Positions 27,964 through 36,270 of a DNA stretch of 64,000 bases are shown here, piece after piece. The DNA is from a bacterium (lineage in GTDB: Bacteria; Krumholzibacteriota; Krumholzibacteriia; LZORAL124-64-63). The position numbers and the translations under genes were made by a program. The notes under the pieces are model-generated. The model did no database searches. It saw only the letters and a list, made by a program, of their open reading frames with translations, and had not been told where the DNA came from. The stretch is from the NCBI GenBank assembly GCA_016712675.1, contig JADJQR010000001.1, forward strand, positions 4,464,001 through 4,528,000, in the 5' to 3' direction. The number at the start of each line of letters is the position of its first letter. Positions within the stretch are counted from its first letter, which is position 1.

Positions 27964-29331
27964 CTACGCCCCCAGACGCTCGTCCAGATACGCCCGCGCG
28001 CTGTCCACGGAATCGAACACCCCGTTCAACTGGTCCTCATAGCACGCTTGCAGGAACTGCCCCATCGCCGGACCGGGCGCCATGCCTCGCGCGATCAGGT
28101 CACGCCCGCGGATCAAGGGCTCGGGTCGCGAGGAGCTGATCCCCTCGGCCGCGGCCAACGCCAGCAGCCACGTGCCGGCCTCGAACTCGTCGACGGCCAG
28201 CGGCGGTCGGCCACGCTGATCGGCGTCCGCCACGCGCACGAGTCGGTCGATGCGCCCGACCCGGCTTGCCAGCCTCCTGACGGCAGCGACGGACGCTGAA
28301 GCCTGGTAGAGCTCGACCGGGCGCAGGTGCTCCGCCACCAGGGGCACAACCTGGTCCAGGAGGTCCTGATGGCGCGACATGCGGGCCAGGAAGGAGCGCG
28401 TCGGCTCCAGGCCGGCTTCGCTGTGGCCCAGGGAGCGGATGCCGACGCCGGTCGTCATCGTCGTCAACGGCTTGCCCAGGTCATGACACAGGACGGCCAT
28501 GCCGACGACGAGGTCTTCCCAGGCATCGCCGACGCGAGCTTCGGCGAAGGCATCCAGGCAATGGCAGGTGTGGGTCCAGACGTCGCCCTCCGGATGCCAG
28601 AACGGGTCCTGCTCGCAGCCGATGAGCGCCGCCAACTCGGGAAAGAAGCGTACCCAGCCGCTGTCGCGCAGGAAGCGCAGTCCGCGCGACGGCTCCTCGC
28701 CCTTGAGGATGAGCTTTGCCCACTCCTCGAACACGCGCTCCGGCGCCAGGCCCTCCATGTCCAGGCCGCGGCAGAGCGCCACGGTCTCCGGCGCCGCGTC
28801 GAGGCGAAAGCGCGCGCAGAACTGCATGCCACGCAGCACCCGCAGGGGATCCTCGGCAAACCGCTCCGAGGCGTGGCGCAGCACTCCGCGTCGCAGATCT
28901 TCGGCTCCACCGAGCGGGTCGACGAGATCCCCGGTCAGCGGGTCGAACGACATCGCGTTGATGGTGAAGTCGCGGCGCCTGGCCGCCTCCTCCGGAGCCA
29001 GCCAGGGGTCGGATTCGACGAGGAAGCCCCGATGTCCAAGCCCTCGCTTCGATTCGCGCCGGGGAACCGAGACATCGATCGGGTAGCCTTTCAACGACAG
29101 GACGCCGAACGCCTTTCCGGTGGGATCGACCTCGTGATGTCGTTCAAGCAGAGTTTGAACGTCGGACGCCGGTATCCCGTACACTTCCACGTCCAGGTCC
29201 CGCGACGCGAGCCCAAGCATGCGGTCGCGTACCCAGCCGCCGACCAACAGCGCCCGGCCACCGTTCGCCCGAAAGAGGTGGCAGAGTTCCTCCGCGGTCT
29301 TGAGTTCGGGAGTCGTCGGGCGCCAATCCAT
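27964..29331 (-). CDS. cca: CCA tRNA nucleotidyltransferase with HD domain
   Basis: A 455-residue protein; the ATG at 29331 has GAGAGG upstream. Class II nucleotidyltransferase head: ALLVGGWVRDRMLGL, catalytic DxD in SRDLDVEVYG, then YPIDVSVPRRESK. Base-binding neck: RRRDFTINAMSFDPL and AEDPLRVLRGMQFCARF. An HD phosphohydrolase domain follows with VLCHDLGKPLTT. These proteins add or repair the 3'-CCA of tRNA; the HD domain can give 2',3'-cyclic phosphodiesterase and phosphatase activity in characterised bacterial enzymes. It converges with the P-loop kinase gene (17 bases apart), keeping four RNA-end or nucleotide genes together. Confidence 0.93.
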   Translation of the reverse strand: MDWRPTTPELKTAEELCHLFRANGGRALLVGGWVRDRMLGLASRDLDVEVYGIPASDVQTLLERHHEVDPTGKAFGVLSLKGYPIDVSVPRRESKRGLGHRGFLVESDPWLAPEEAARRRDFTINAMSFDPLTGDLVDPLGGAEDLRRGVLRHASERFAEDPLRVLRGMQFCARFRLDAAPETVALCRGLDMEGLAPERVFEEWAKLILKGEEPSRGLRFLRDSGWVRFFPELAALIGCEQDPFWHPEGDVWTHTCHCLDAFAEARVGDAWEDLVVGMAVLCHDLGKPLTTMTTGVGIRSLGHSEAGLEPTRSFLARMSRHQDLLDQVVPLVAEHLRPVELYQASASVAAVRRLASRVGRIDRLVRVADADQRGRPPLAVDEFEAGTWLLALAAAEGISSSRPEPLIRGRDLIARGMAPGPAMGQFLQACYEDQLNGVFDSVDSARAYLDERLGA

Positions 29332-29425
29332 GTACCGGCCTCTCGTTCGCTGTCTTGGCAGCGGCAACCCGTCGGTCTGGTTGCCGTCGCGGCCTGCGGG
29401 TCGATTGCGGTGCCGTTGCCCCATC

Positions 29426-30742
29426 CTACGGCCGCACGCCGCCACACCCCTTCAGCACGAACCCCGCCACATCCCCAATCAGCGCGTCCTCCACCACACC
29501 CGGCACCGCATACGACTCCCCCGACGACACGCCTTCCCCCGCCCGCAGCAGGTGGTCGAGCTGCGGGTACACTTTCAGGCATGCCTGCGGCCGGTCCTTC
29601 AACGCCGCTTCCCACAGCGCGAAGTCCGCCAGCGTGACCTGGAAGTCGCGGCCGCCCTGCAGCACAAAGACGGGGATCTCCAGCGCCGCGGCAATGGCGG
29701 GCGCGTCGTGCCGAGCGAGATCCGCCAGGTAGGCCGGCGGGTAGCCGAGGAACGAGGTGCTGTCCGGCGCCTCGCGCGTCCGCGCGGCCTGGCTCTCCAT
29801 GCGCTCGATGCTGATCGCCTCGTCCAGCGACAGCGTGCCGTCCGCGTTTGCGTTGTGGCGCACCTGCTCCAGCACCAGTTCGACCAGCGTGCGCGCCATG
29901 CCCGCCACGACGATCAGCCCGTCAGCCCGCCCCTGCGCCGCGATGCGCGGCCCGGCTGTGCCGCCCAGCGAGTGCCCCAGCACGTAGACGCGCTTCGGGT
30001 CCAGCTCCGTGCGCGTGCGCGCCAGCGCCACCGCGGCCACCGCGTCATCGATGGTCTCTTGCTGCACGGTCAGCGCCTCGCCCAGCGCCTGCTGCGCTGC
30101 CGGGTACACGAACGACCGCTTGTCGTACCGCACCGTGGCCACCCCCCGCGCCGCCAGCCCGTGCGCCAGGTCGCGGAACGGCCGGTTGCCCATCACGTTC
30201 TCGTCGCGGTCGGTCGACCCGCTGCCATGCACCAGCACCACGACCGGGAACGGCCCGTCGCCTTCAGGCAGCGCCAGCAGGCCGGGCAGGGCGCTGCCGG
30301 CCGGCCCCACGGCGATCTCCAGCTCGCGGGGCGCGCCCGGCTCCGGCGCCGCAGCCGCCTCCTCGGGCGTGGGCACATGCGGCCGCAACCACAGGCCGGC
30401 AACGCGCGCCTGCCCGTCGACCACCACCTCGAAATCGAGCGTGCTCTTGGTCCCGCGCAGCGGCACGCGCCAGTGCGCGTAGCCGTCGGCCTCGCGCTGG
30501 AGCCAGGCGGGGCCCACGGCAGGATCGGCCCCGACCTGCGCCGTCACCCCGAACACCAGCTGGCCGATGGCGGCATCGGTCAGCGCGGCCGCCATCTCGG
30601 GCGTGCCGTGGGCGCGGACGGCGGCGCCATCCCTGGTCATCAGTGCGGTGGCAAAGGCGGTGGCGTCCGCCGCGGCGTGCAGGTGCGCCGGCGCAAGCGC
30701 CAGCAGGCAGAGGACGCCGATGAGGGTGCTCTGGCGGGTCAT
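29426..30742 (-). CDS. Exported alpha/beta hydrolase
   Basis: A 438-residue protein with a signal peptide (STLIGVLCLLALAPAHLHA). The N-terminal 120 residues resemble the DUF3887-type domain often fused to such hydrolases (FATALMTRDGAAVRAHGTPE). The hydrolase part has the oxyanion turn VVVLVHGSGSTDRDEN, the nucleophile elbow VLGHSLGGT, a downstream acidic residue in VFVLQGGRDFQV and the catalytic His in YPQLDHLL. It is probably a periplasmic or surface esterase or peptidase; the substrate is unknown. No operon partner. Confidence 0.88.
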   Translation of the reverse strand: MTRQSTLIGVLCLLALAPAHLHAAADATAFATALMTRDGAAVRAHGTPEMAAALTDAAIGQLVFGVTAQVGADPAVGPAWLQREADGYAHWRVPLRGTKSTLDFEVVVDGQARVAGLWLRPHVPTPEEAAAAPEPGAPRELEIAVGPAGSALPGLLALPEGDGPFPVVVLVHGSGSTDRDENVMGNRPFRDLAHGLAARGVATVRYDKRSFVYPAAQQALGEALTVQQETIDDAVAAVALARTRTELDPKRVYVLGHSLGGTAGPRIAAQGRADGLIVVAGMARTLVELVLEQVRHNANADGTLSLDEAISIERMESQAARTREAPDSTSFLGYPPAYLADLARHDAPAIAAALEIPVFVLQGGRDFQVTLADFALWEAALKDRPQACLKVYPQLDHLLRAGEGVSSGESYAVPGVVEDALIGDVAGFVLKGCGGVRP

Positions 30743-31286
30743 CGAGCTGGCTCCTTGTCGGGTGCTGTGCGCTGTATGCCGTGTTCAGCGCCGGGCCTGG
30801 TACGCAGCCAGATGTTCCTGCATCGGCGCCCATCCCGCCACCGTCGGGAAAGACCATCACCCACGTCGGGTAGACCGTGTACTCAGGCCTCGACCTCGAG
30901 GGCGGGCACCCGGGACCCGACCGTGAGGCCTTGCGCCGGCGCAACGGTGGCGACGGCCAGCCAAGCGAGCGCAGCCGCATCGGGCTGGACCTCCGGGAGG
31001 GGACACTTAATGGTGAGGGCGACGGCGTATCGTCCCGCGGTAGGGATGGGGCGTCAAGGGCGGGCGAGGCAGGCCGTGCCGCGGAGTCGGAAGTCGCTGG
31101 CGCCATGCCTGCGGGGGCCGGGCCGTCACACCCGGTGCACTGATTGGCGGGCAGCCTCCCCTTTGAGTGCCTGTATACAGTATTTCATATAGTTAATGCG
31201 CTTTGCGCCTTGCCATTGCGATTGTTTTTCGCTATTATTTCGCCATCGACCCCGAGCCCGGCCCCCTCCCGGAAACCGAGCCCATC
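30743..31286. other. Intergenic region, no gene recognised
   Basis: 544 bases between divergent genes. Reading frames exist on both strands but lack ribosome sites and show no family features. The right end (31160-31220) is distinctly AT-rich and probably carries the promoter of the HNH gene; the rest has no visible structure. Confidence 0.5.
31163..31192 (+). promoter_or_regulatory. Putative promoter/operator with CTGTATACAG palindrome
   Basis: In an otherwise GC-rich stretch, TTGAGT (31163-31168) is followed by the perfect 10-base palindrome CTGTATACAG (31171-31180) and an AT-rich ATTTCATATAG. Spacing suits a -35 element with a -10 near 31186-31191, the palindrome lying between. It is about 100 bases upstream of the HNH protein start. 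Weak evidence: no second copy of the palindrome was noticed in the window. Confidence 0.25.
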
Positions 31287-32537
31287 ATGCCCAGCCTCGA
31301 CCTGCCCGCCTTCACCCCCGGCCGCCCCGCCGCGGACGTGGATGGCGCGCTGCGCCAGTCCCTGGCCGCCTGCGAAGAGGCCCGCCGCTGCGCCGTCCTC
31401 TGGTTCGCCGAGGTGCAGCGGCGCGAGCTCTGGCGCTCGCTCGGGCACGCCTCGCTGGAACTGTATGCAGTGCACAGGCTCGGCTTCTCGCGCAACCGCT
31501 ACTGGCAGTTCAAGCGGCTGGCCGACGATCTCGACCGACTGCCGGTCCTCCAGGAGGCCGTCACCGAAGGGCGCGTCGGCTGGACGAAGGCACAGCAGGT
31601 GGCGCGCGTCGCCACGCCGGCCACCGCGTCGAGCTGGGTCCGTTGCGCCGAGCAGACCGGGAGGCGCGAATTGGCGGCGGCCGTGACGGCGGAGGTGGCG
31701 CGGGTCAAAGGGGTGGCGCGCAAGACCGCGCGCGTCGCAGCGAAAGTTGCGCCGGCAGGTGGCGTCGCGTCCCAGCTCGCGCTCGGCCTGGCCGCGTCAG
31801 AGACCGAATCCTGCGCGACGGATCGCAGCGCGTGCGGGACACCCACCGATGTCGACGCCACCACCCTCGCCATCCCCGCCACCATCGCGCTGCGCGCCGA
31901 TGCCCTTCAAGCGGCCCGCTTCGAGGCGCTGGTCGAGCAGGCGCGCAAGCGCGGGCTTGTGCCGGCGCAAGCGGGGCGGATGGAGCTCGTGCTGGCCGCG
32001 CTGGAGCAGTGGGTGACCGGCGGGGTCAGCGATGCCGACGATACCGGAGACGCCGCGACCGACAGCACGCGCCGGCACCCGCGCCGCCGCGCCACCGTCC
32101 CGCCCGCCCAGGTCATCGTCCACCGCTGCCCCGACTGCGCCGCGGCCACCGTCACCACCGCCGCCGGCGAGCGCCCGCTTGCGCCGGCACAAGTCGCGGC
32201 GCTGGCCTGCGACGCGACGGTCAGCGAGCCCGGTCGGCCCAACCGCGCCACGATCCCCCCGCGCACGCGGCGTGCGGTGCTGGCGCGCGACCGCCATCGC
32301 TGCACCACCTCCGGCTGCGGGGCCACGGCGTTCCTGGAAGTGCACCATGTGGTGCCGCGCAGCCGCGGCGGCTCGAACGTGGCTGCGAACCTGGTCACGC
32401 TGTGCGGCAGGTGCCATGCGTTCGCGCACGAGGGGGGAGTTGCGCTGGCGCAATTCGCAATGGCGCCGGCCGCGACGGCGCCAGCGGGCCCCGAGCAGCA
32501 CGGCCACGGCAACCGGGTGCCGTCCCCCTTGCCGTGA
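31287..32537 (+). CDS. HNH endonuclease domain protein (DUF222-like)
   Basis: About 416 residues from ATG 31287; an upstream ATG at 31203 in frame would add 28 residues and cannot be excluded. The N-terminal 130 residues are helical (LRQSLAACEEARRCAVLWFA, SRNRYWQFKRLADDLDRLP). The C-terminal HNH nuclease reads RHRCTTSGCGATAFLEVHH, VVPRSRGGSNVAANLVTLC, GRCHAF, with two CxxC-type Cys pairs for zinc and the HH catalytic pair. Such proteins are common mobile-element-associated or housekeeping nucleases of unknown target. A Ala/Pro/Thr-rich linker (190-310) separates the domains. No associated methylase is present. Confidence 0.8.
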   Translation: MPSLDLPAFTPGRPAADVDGALRQSLAACEEARRCAVLWFAEVQRRELWRSLGHASLELYAVHRLGFSRNRYWQFKRLADDLDRLPVLQEAVTEGRVGWTKAQQVARVATPATASSWVRCAEQTGRRELAAAVTAEVARVKGVARKTARVAAKVAPAGGVASQLALGLAASETESCATDRSACGTPTDVDATTLAIPATIALRADALQAARFEALVEQARKRGLVPAQAGRMELVLAALEQWVTGGVSDADDTGDAATDSTRRHPRRRATVPPAQVIVHRCPDCAAATVTTAAGERPLAPAQVAALACDATVSEPGRPNRATIPPRTRRAVLARDRHRCTTSGCGATAFLEVHHVVPRSRGGSNVAANLVTLCGRCHAFAHEGGVALAQFAMAPAATAPAGPEQHGHGNRVPSPLP

Positions 32538-32546
32538 TCCGCGGCG

Positions 32547-32981
32547 TCACGCCGCCAGGATGGTGTACGCCAGTCCCCCTGCGGCTGTAACGGTCACCGC
32601 AACGCCGATGATACGCGCCAGCTGGATCGCCCGCACCGCGCCCAGACGGCGGACGGTTTCCGGCGAGCAATAGGGAAAGCGCAGGATCCCGGCGCCGAGG
32701 ACCAGCATGCCGGCTGCAATGACCACGTCGACCCCGGCCATGCCGCCGCCGATGACCAGCAGGACCGCCACGACGCTCGCCAGCAGCGTCCAGCGGGAGT
32801 TCCGGGCCACCCGCACCAGGTAGGCGTGCACGTGTTCCGTGTGTTCGGGGCAGCCGCGGATGGGCGCGTGCGTGGGCACGACGACGCCTTCGTAGGCACG
32901 CAGGTGGGGCATGGCGCGCAGGTCGTCGTGCACCTGCCCGCACCACAGGCAGCGGCCGGCAATGTCCTCACCGCGCTCCAT
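32547..32981 (-). CDS. Small two-helix membrane protein with CxxC
   Basis: A 144-residue protein of unknown family. The N-terminus contains CLWCGQVHDD, a possible zinc-binding or redox pair, and a later Cys-His stretch (GCPEHTEHVHAY). Two hydrophobic segments (about 67-85 and 88-105, LLASVVAVLLVIGGGMAGV; VVIAAGMLVLGAGIL) and a third near the C-terminus (LARIIGVAVTVTAAGGLAYT) mark it as an inner-membrane protein. Its start overlaps the end of the upstream exported protein by 14 bases, suggesting co-expression. Confidence 0.6.
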   Translation of the reverse strand: MERGEDIAGRCLWCGQVHDDLRAMPHLRAYEGVVVPTHAPIRGCPEHTEHVHAYLVRVARNSRWTLLASVVAVLLVIGGGMAGVDVVIAAGMLVLGAGILRFPYCSPETVRRLGAVRAIQLARIIGVAVTVTAAGGLAYTILAA

Positions 32982-33852
32982 GGGTCTCCGCGAAGAACCC
33001 GTACGCATACCGGGACACGCGCGTGACCGTGCCGTCGGCACCGTGGTCGGTGACGGTGTCGGGCAGGCGGTCGGGACGGTAGGTGTGGACCTGGCGCGAG
33101 AGGACGGCCCCGTCCGGGCCGTGGCGCGTGACCTGCGCGAGGTCGCCGGCGGCTTTGTACGCGTAGGTGAAGCCCCAGGAGAGCGCGCCGTCGGCGCCAT
33201 GGACGTCCTTGGTGTGGCGGCGGCCGTTGGCCCAGGTCTGGTGCGTGCGGACGCGGAGGCTGCCGTCGGCCTCGCGCTGTTCGGCCTCGACCAGGCGGGT
33301 CAGGTCGCTGCCCGGCTCGTAGCGGTAGACCAGGGTGTAGAGCGTGGCGCCGGTGCTGTCGGTCTTGGTGACGCGGATCGCCGAGCCGTCGGCCTCGGGC
33401 TCGTAGCTCAGCTGCTCCCGCGCGCCGGTCGCGAAATCCTCGCCGACGATGAGCGTGACGCAACCCCGCGGGTCGTAGCGGAACGAGGTGCGCTCGGAGA
33501 GCTTCCCCTCACGCCAGGTGTCCTCGGACAACCAGGCGCCGTCATCCCCGTAGTGGCTCAGCGATCGCTGCGCCTGCGCCGGGGCCGCCACCACCTGCTC
33601 GACGTGGTGTCCCGCGCGGTCGAACGTGTTGGTCAGGAAGAGCGACTCGGCGCCGCCGTCCTGCGCCGGGCTGGACACGAACATCTGCTGCGTCTGCACG
33701 CCGCACGCCGCGTAGAGCGCGCAGCGCTCGGCCTGGTCCCGGCACTCGGCGACGGTCTTGGGGGGTTCCTCGTGGGCCAGGGCGGGCAAGACGGCCAGCA
33801 TCAAGTCGGTCAGCATCAGGAAGGCGGCGGCCAGGCGTGTGCGCAGCAGCAT
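32968..33852 (-). CDS. Exported protein with YD/RHS-like beta repeats
   Basis: A 294-residue protein with a signal peptide (LRTRLAAAFLMLTDLMLAVL, cleavage after ALA). The mature part has repeats such as RTSFRYDPRGCVTLIVGEDF, YRYEPGSDLTRLVEAE, FTYAYKAAGDLAQVTRHGPD and VHTYRPDRLPDTVTDHGADG. They resemble the YxYDxxGxL repeats of RHS/YD proteins, but there are too few for a full toxin cage. Four Cys near the N-terminus suggest disulfides. Function unknown. It overlaps the membrane-protein gene downstream by 14 bases. Confidence 0.65.
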   Translation of the reverse strand: MLLRTRLAAAFLMLTDLMLAVLPALAHEEPPKTVAECRDQAERCALYAACGVQTQQMFVSSPAQDGGAESLFLTNTFDRAGHHVEQVVAAPAQAQRSLSHYGDDGAWLSEDTWREGKLSERTSFRYDPRGCVTLIVGEDFATGAREQLSYEPEADGSAIRVTKTDSTGATLYTLVYRYEPGSDLTRLVEAEQREADGSLRVRTHQTWANGRRHTKDVHGADGALSWGFTYAYKAAGDLAQVTRHGPDGAVLSRQVHTYRPDRLPDTVTDHGADGTVTRVSRYAYGFFAETHGAR

Positions 33853-33914
33853 GGTGGGCTCCCTTCGCGGCGGGCTGGGGTACCGGTCGAACGTCGCCGA
33901 TGCCCGCGGCGGCG

Positions 33915-34273
33915 TCAAGCCGCCGGCGGCAAGCCCAGGCCCCGCGCCAGCCACCAGGCGCGCAAGCCCGCCAGCGTGGCGTCCCGGTCCGGGTCGGCGG
34001 CCTGCGCGCACCACCTCGCATGGTGCAGGAACGACGCGCACGCGGCCTGTTCGTCCGCCAACAGCGCGGCCAGCGCGCCGTCTGCCACCGCGTCACGTAG
34101 CCGGCGAACGGGGGCTCCGTCGCGTTCCAGTTGCGGGTGATCGCGCGAGCGTAGCCCTCGTTCAGCACCGGGTAGAAGATCGGTTGCTGCGGCAGGCGTG
34201 GCGGATAGGCGCGCATGCCCGCCGCGTGGATCAGGGCCATCTCGGCCAGGCCGACGGGGCGCCAGAGGATCAT
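33915..34273 (-). pseudogene. Broken gene: start of one small conserved protein joined out of frame to an unknown 3' part
   Basis: From ATG 34273 the frame encodes MILWRPVGLAEMALIHAAGM and, after RAYPPRLPQQPIFYPVLNEG, a stretch ending FAGYVT. This is the recognisable N-terminal half of a small conserved protein family often annotated ADP-ribosylation/crystallin J1. After that the frame becomes Arg/Trp-rich noise, whereas a different frame (about 34110-33915) gives plausible helices (DGALAALLADEQAACASFLH and DPDRDATLAGLRAWWLARGL) ending at a stop at 33915. The expected C-terminal half of the family is absent. A deletion plus frameshift, or two gene remnants, would explain this. Confidence 0.45.
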
Positions 34274-34308
34274 GGGCGGTGCCGTTCAGGGACGCGAGAT
34301 CACGCCGC

Positions 34309-36270
34309 TCAGCGCCCGTCGCTGACCAGCTGCACCGGCACCCGTTCCCGCGCGTCGATGTCGGCCAGCACCGGGCGCAGCGCCTGCTCCTGCGCGGCGG
34401 TGATGGTCGTGTCGCACCAGTCGAGCACGCGCTCAAGCACCAGTTCCGTGCCCTCCTGCCGCACCACGCGCGACCAGGCGACGCCAGGCGCCGACAACGA
34501 CGCACTGTCGGCGGCGGCCAGGCGCCAGCCCGCCGGCAACTCCAGGCGCCACGTCTCGCGACGATCGGCACGGCGACGGGGCGTCGGCACCCACGTCGAG
34601 CCCGGCTGGCGGTCGATCAGTTCGGGCAGCGCGGCGATCTCCGCGGGCAGAAAGCGCCGCGTGCCGCTGCCCGGCAGCGGCAGGGCTGTCTCCACGCCGC
34701 AGCTCCAGGTTCGCGTGCGGGTCGTGTCGGCGGACGGCGCGGGCACGGTTGCTGTGGCCCGATGTTGCGCACCGACCAGCAGCTCGCGCAGGCTCGTGTC
34801 GCGCTGGCGCGGATCGAGCCCGGCGAAGCGCACGGCCAGGAGATCGCCACCGGGCCCCGACGCCGAGAGCGTCACCTGGGCACTAAGCCGCAGCGCCGGG
34901 TCGATGGCGCCCACCACCGAATATTCCCGCAAACCGGGGTCCCACACGTGACGCGGGATGCGGCACAGCCCCTCGGCGCCCGGTCGCGTGGTAAGCACAG
35001 GGTGCTCGGCATCGTCGGGCACCAGCACGCCGGGCGGCATGTTCTCCAGCGTGGGGTCGATCCACAGGCCGTCGGCGCCGTCGTCAGCCCAGGCGATGAA
35101 GTGGTTGAACTGCCCCATGTTCGGCTGGGTGTCCGCGAACGAGTCTTCGTCCGTGGCCAGCACCAGGACAGGCCAGGCCTGGATACCGACGGCTCGGCAC
35201 AGGGCGATGAAGTACGTCGCCATCCCCTTGCAGTCGCCGTAGCCGACGCGGCGCGTCTGGTCGGCCGAGGCCGGGATGATGCCGCCGCGGCCGTCGAACA
35301 GTCCCAGATAGCGTGTGACATGCTGCACATGCCGGTACAGCGCCGCAATGCGGTCTGGCGCGGATGCGTTCCCCGCGACGATCCGCTGCGCCTCGGCGGC
35401 GATCTCGGGTGTCGGTTCGAGCTTCTCGTTCACCGTCTCGCGGTACGCCGCCGCCGCGCCCGCCCAGTCGGCGGCGCCGGCGAATGCCGCCGGCGGCCGC
35501 TGCGCGTCGTCGACGGCCAGGTGCGCGACAATTCTCGCGGTAGCGGCCCGGCCTCTTGCGGCCGAGGGCTCGTGTTGCAGATCCCACGACAATTGTCGCA
35601 GCTTGCCCGCAACGCCTCCCTGATGCGCGATGCGGGCGGTCAGGCTATCGGGCCCGGCCGCCTCGAACGTGAACCTCTGGTCGACCGGGACGTGCAGGCG
35701 CACACGCTGTCGCGCCGGCGCCAGCTTCCCGGTGCGCAACTCGTGGGAAGGCAGCCCGTGCATCCCACGGACGTCGTAGCGTTCGACAATGCGCAGGCGA
35801 TCACCCGGGCGCAGGCCGGGGATCAGGGCGCTGGAGATGACTTCGTCGAGCGTGATGATCCCGCTGCCAGTGTTCATCCGGCTCTGCCAGGCCAGCTCCG
35901 ACTCCTTCACGCGGCGTGTCTCGCCGGTCGCGGGCGACCAGACCTCGATCACGATGTCGCGGCAGCGAAACAGCGGCCCTTCGAACTTCAAGATCGTTGC
36001 GTTGGCGCGGAGCGTCTCGCCATCGCGCAGCCAGGCATCACGGCCACTGGTCCAGGTTCCGTAGACCCCGTCACGCGCCGGATCATAGTGCAGGTCCATG
36101 TCGTTCCATAGGTCCAGAAGACAGGCCTTGCTCCCGCAGGCCGCCTCGAGCTCCGCCTTCGTTGCGGTCGGCGGGTAGGCCCAGGGCACCGGGTCCTTCG
36201 CCGCCCGGGCTCCCGTCGCCGCCAACGCCAGGCCCGCCAGGACCATGGCCGCGCACAGCATCCGCCTCAT
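34309..36270 (-). CDS. Exported DUF3857/transglutaminase-like protein, triad intact
   Basis: A 653-residue protein with a signal peptide (LCAAMVLAGLALAATGARA). The DUF3857-type beta domain occupies about 60-250, then a transglutaminase-like (papain-fold) domain: Cys347 in VGYGDCKGMATYF, His390 in QFNHFIAWAD and Asp405 in GLWIDPT, a complete triad. The C-terminal region (420-640) is beta-rich. In this fold the domain may be a protease, peptide-modifying enzyme or binding module; the substrate is unknown. It is the last of three related tandem genes; its ATG overlaps the previous stop by 4 bases. Confidence 0.85.
   Translation of the reverse strand: MRRMLCAAMVLAGLALAATGARAAKDPVPWAYPPTATKAELEAACGSKACLLDLWNDMDLHYDPARDGVYGTWTSGRDAWLRDGETLRANATILKFEGPLFRCRDIVIEVWSPATGETRRVKESELAWQSRMNTGSGIITLDEVISSALIPGLRPGDRLRIVERYDVRGMHGLPSHELRTGKLAPARQRVRLHVPVDQRFTFEAAGPDSLTARIAHQGGVAGKLRQLSWDLQHEPSAARGRAATARIVAHLAVDDAQRPPAAFAGAADWAGAAAAYRETVNEKLEPTPEIAAEAQRIVAGNASAPDRIAALYRHVQHVTRYLGLFDGRGGIIPASADQTRRVGYGDCKGMATYFIALCRAVGIQAWPVLVLATDEDSFADTQPNMGQFNHFIAWADDGADGLWIDPTLENMPPGVLVPDDAEHPVLTTRPGAEGLCRIPRHVWDPGLREYSVVGAIDPALRLSAQVTLSASGPGGDLLAVRFAGLDPRQRDTSLRELLVGAQHRATATVPAPSADTTRTRTWSCGVETALPLPGSGTRRFLPAEIAALPELIDRQPGSTWVPTPRRRADRRETWRLELPAGWRLAAADSASLSAPGVAWSRVVRQEGTELVLERVLDWCDTTITAAQEQALRPVLADIDARERVPVQLVSDGR

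Noticed and set aside
30770-30900. Minus-strand frame containing YTVYPTWVMVFPDGGGMGAD as a possible hydrolase remnant
   Set aside because: No start or ribosome site, no extension of similarity on either side, and it runs as a shadow into the hydrolase gene.
29219-31192. Long plus-strand frame opposite the hydrolase and cca genes
   Set aside because: Arg/His-rich antisense shadow; the minus strand encodes two well-recognised enzymes.
31287-32537. HNH protein as part of a restriction-modification or anti-phage system
   Set aside because: No methyltransferase, helicase or other defence gene is adjacent; the flanks are a hydrolase and small envelope proteins.
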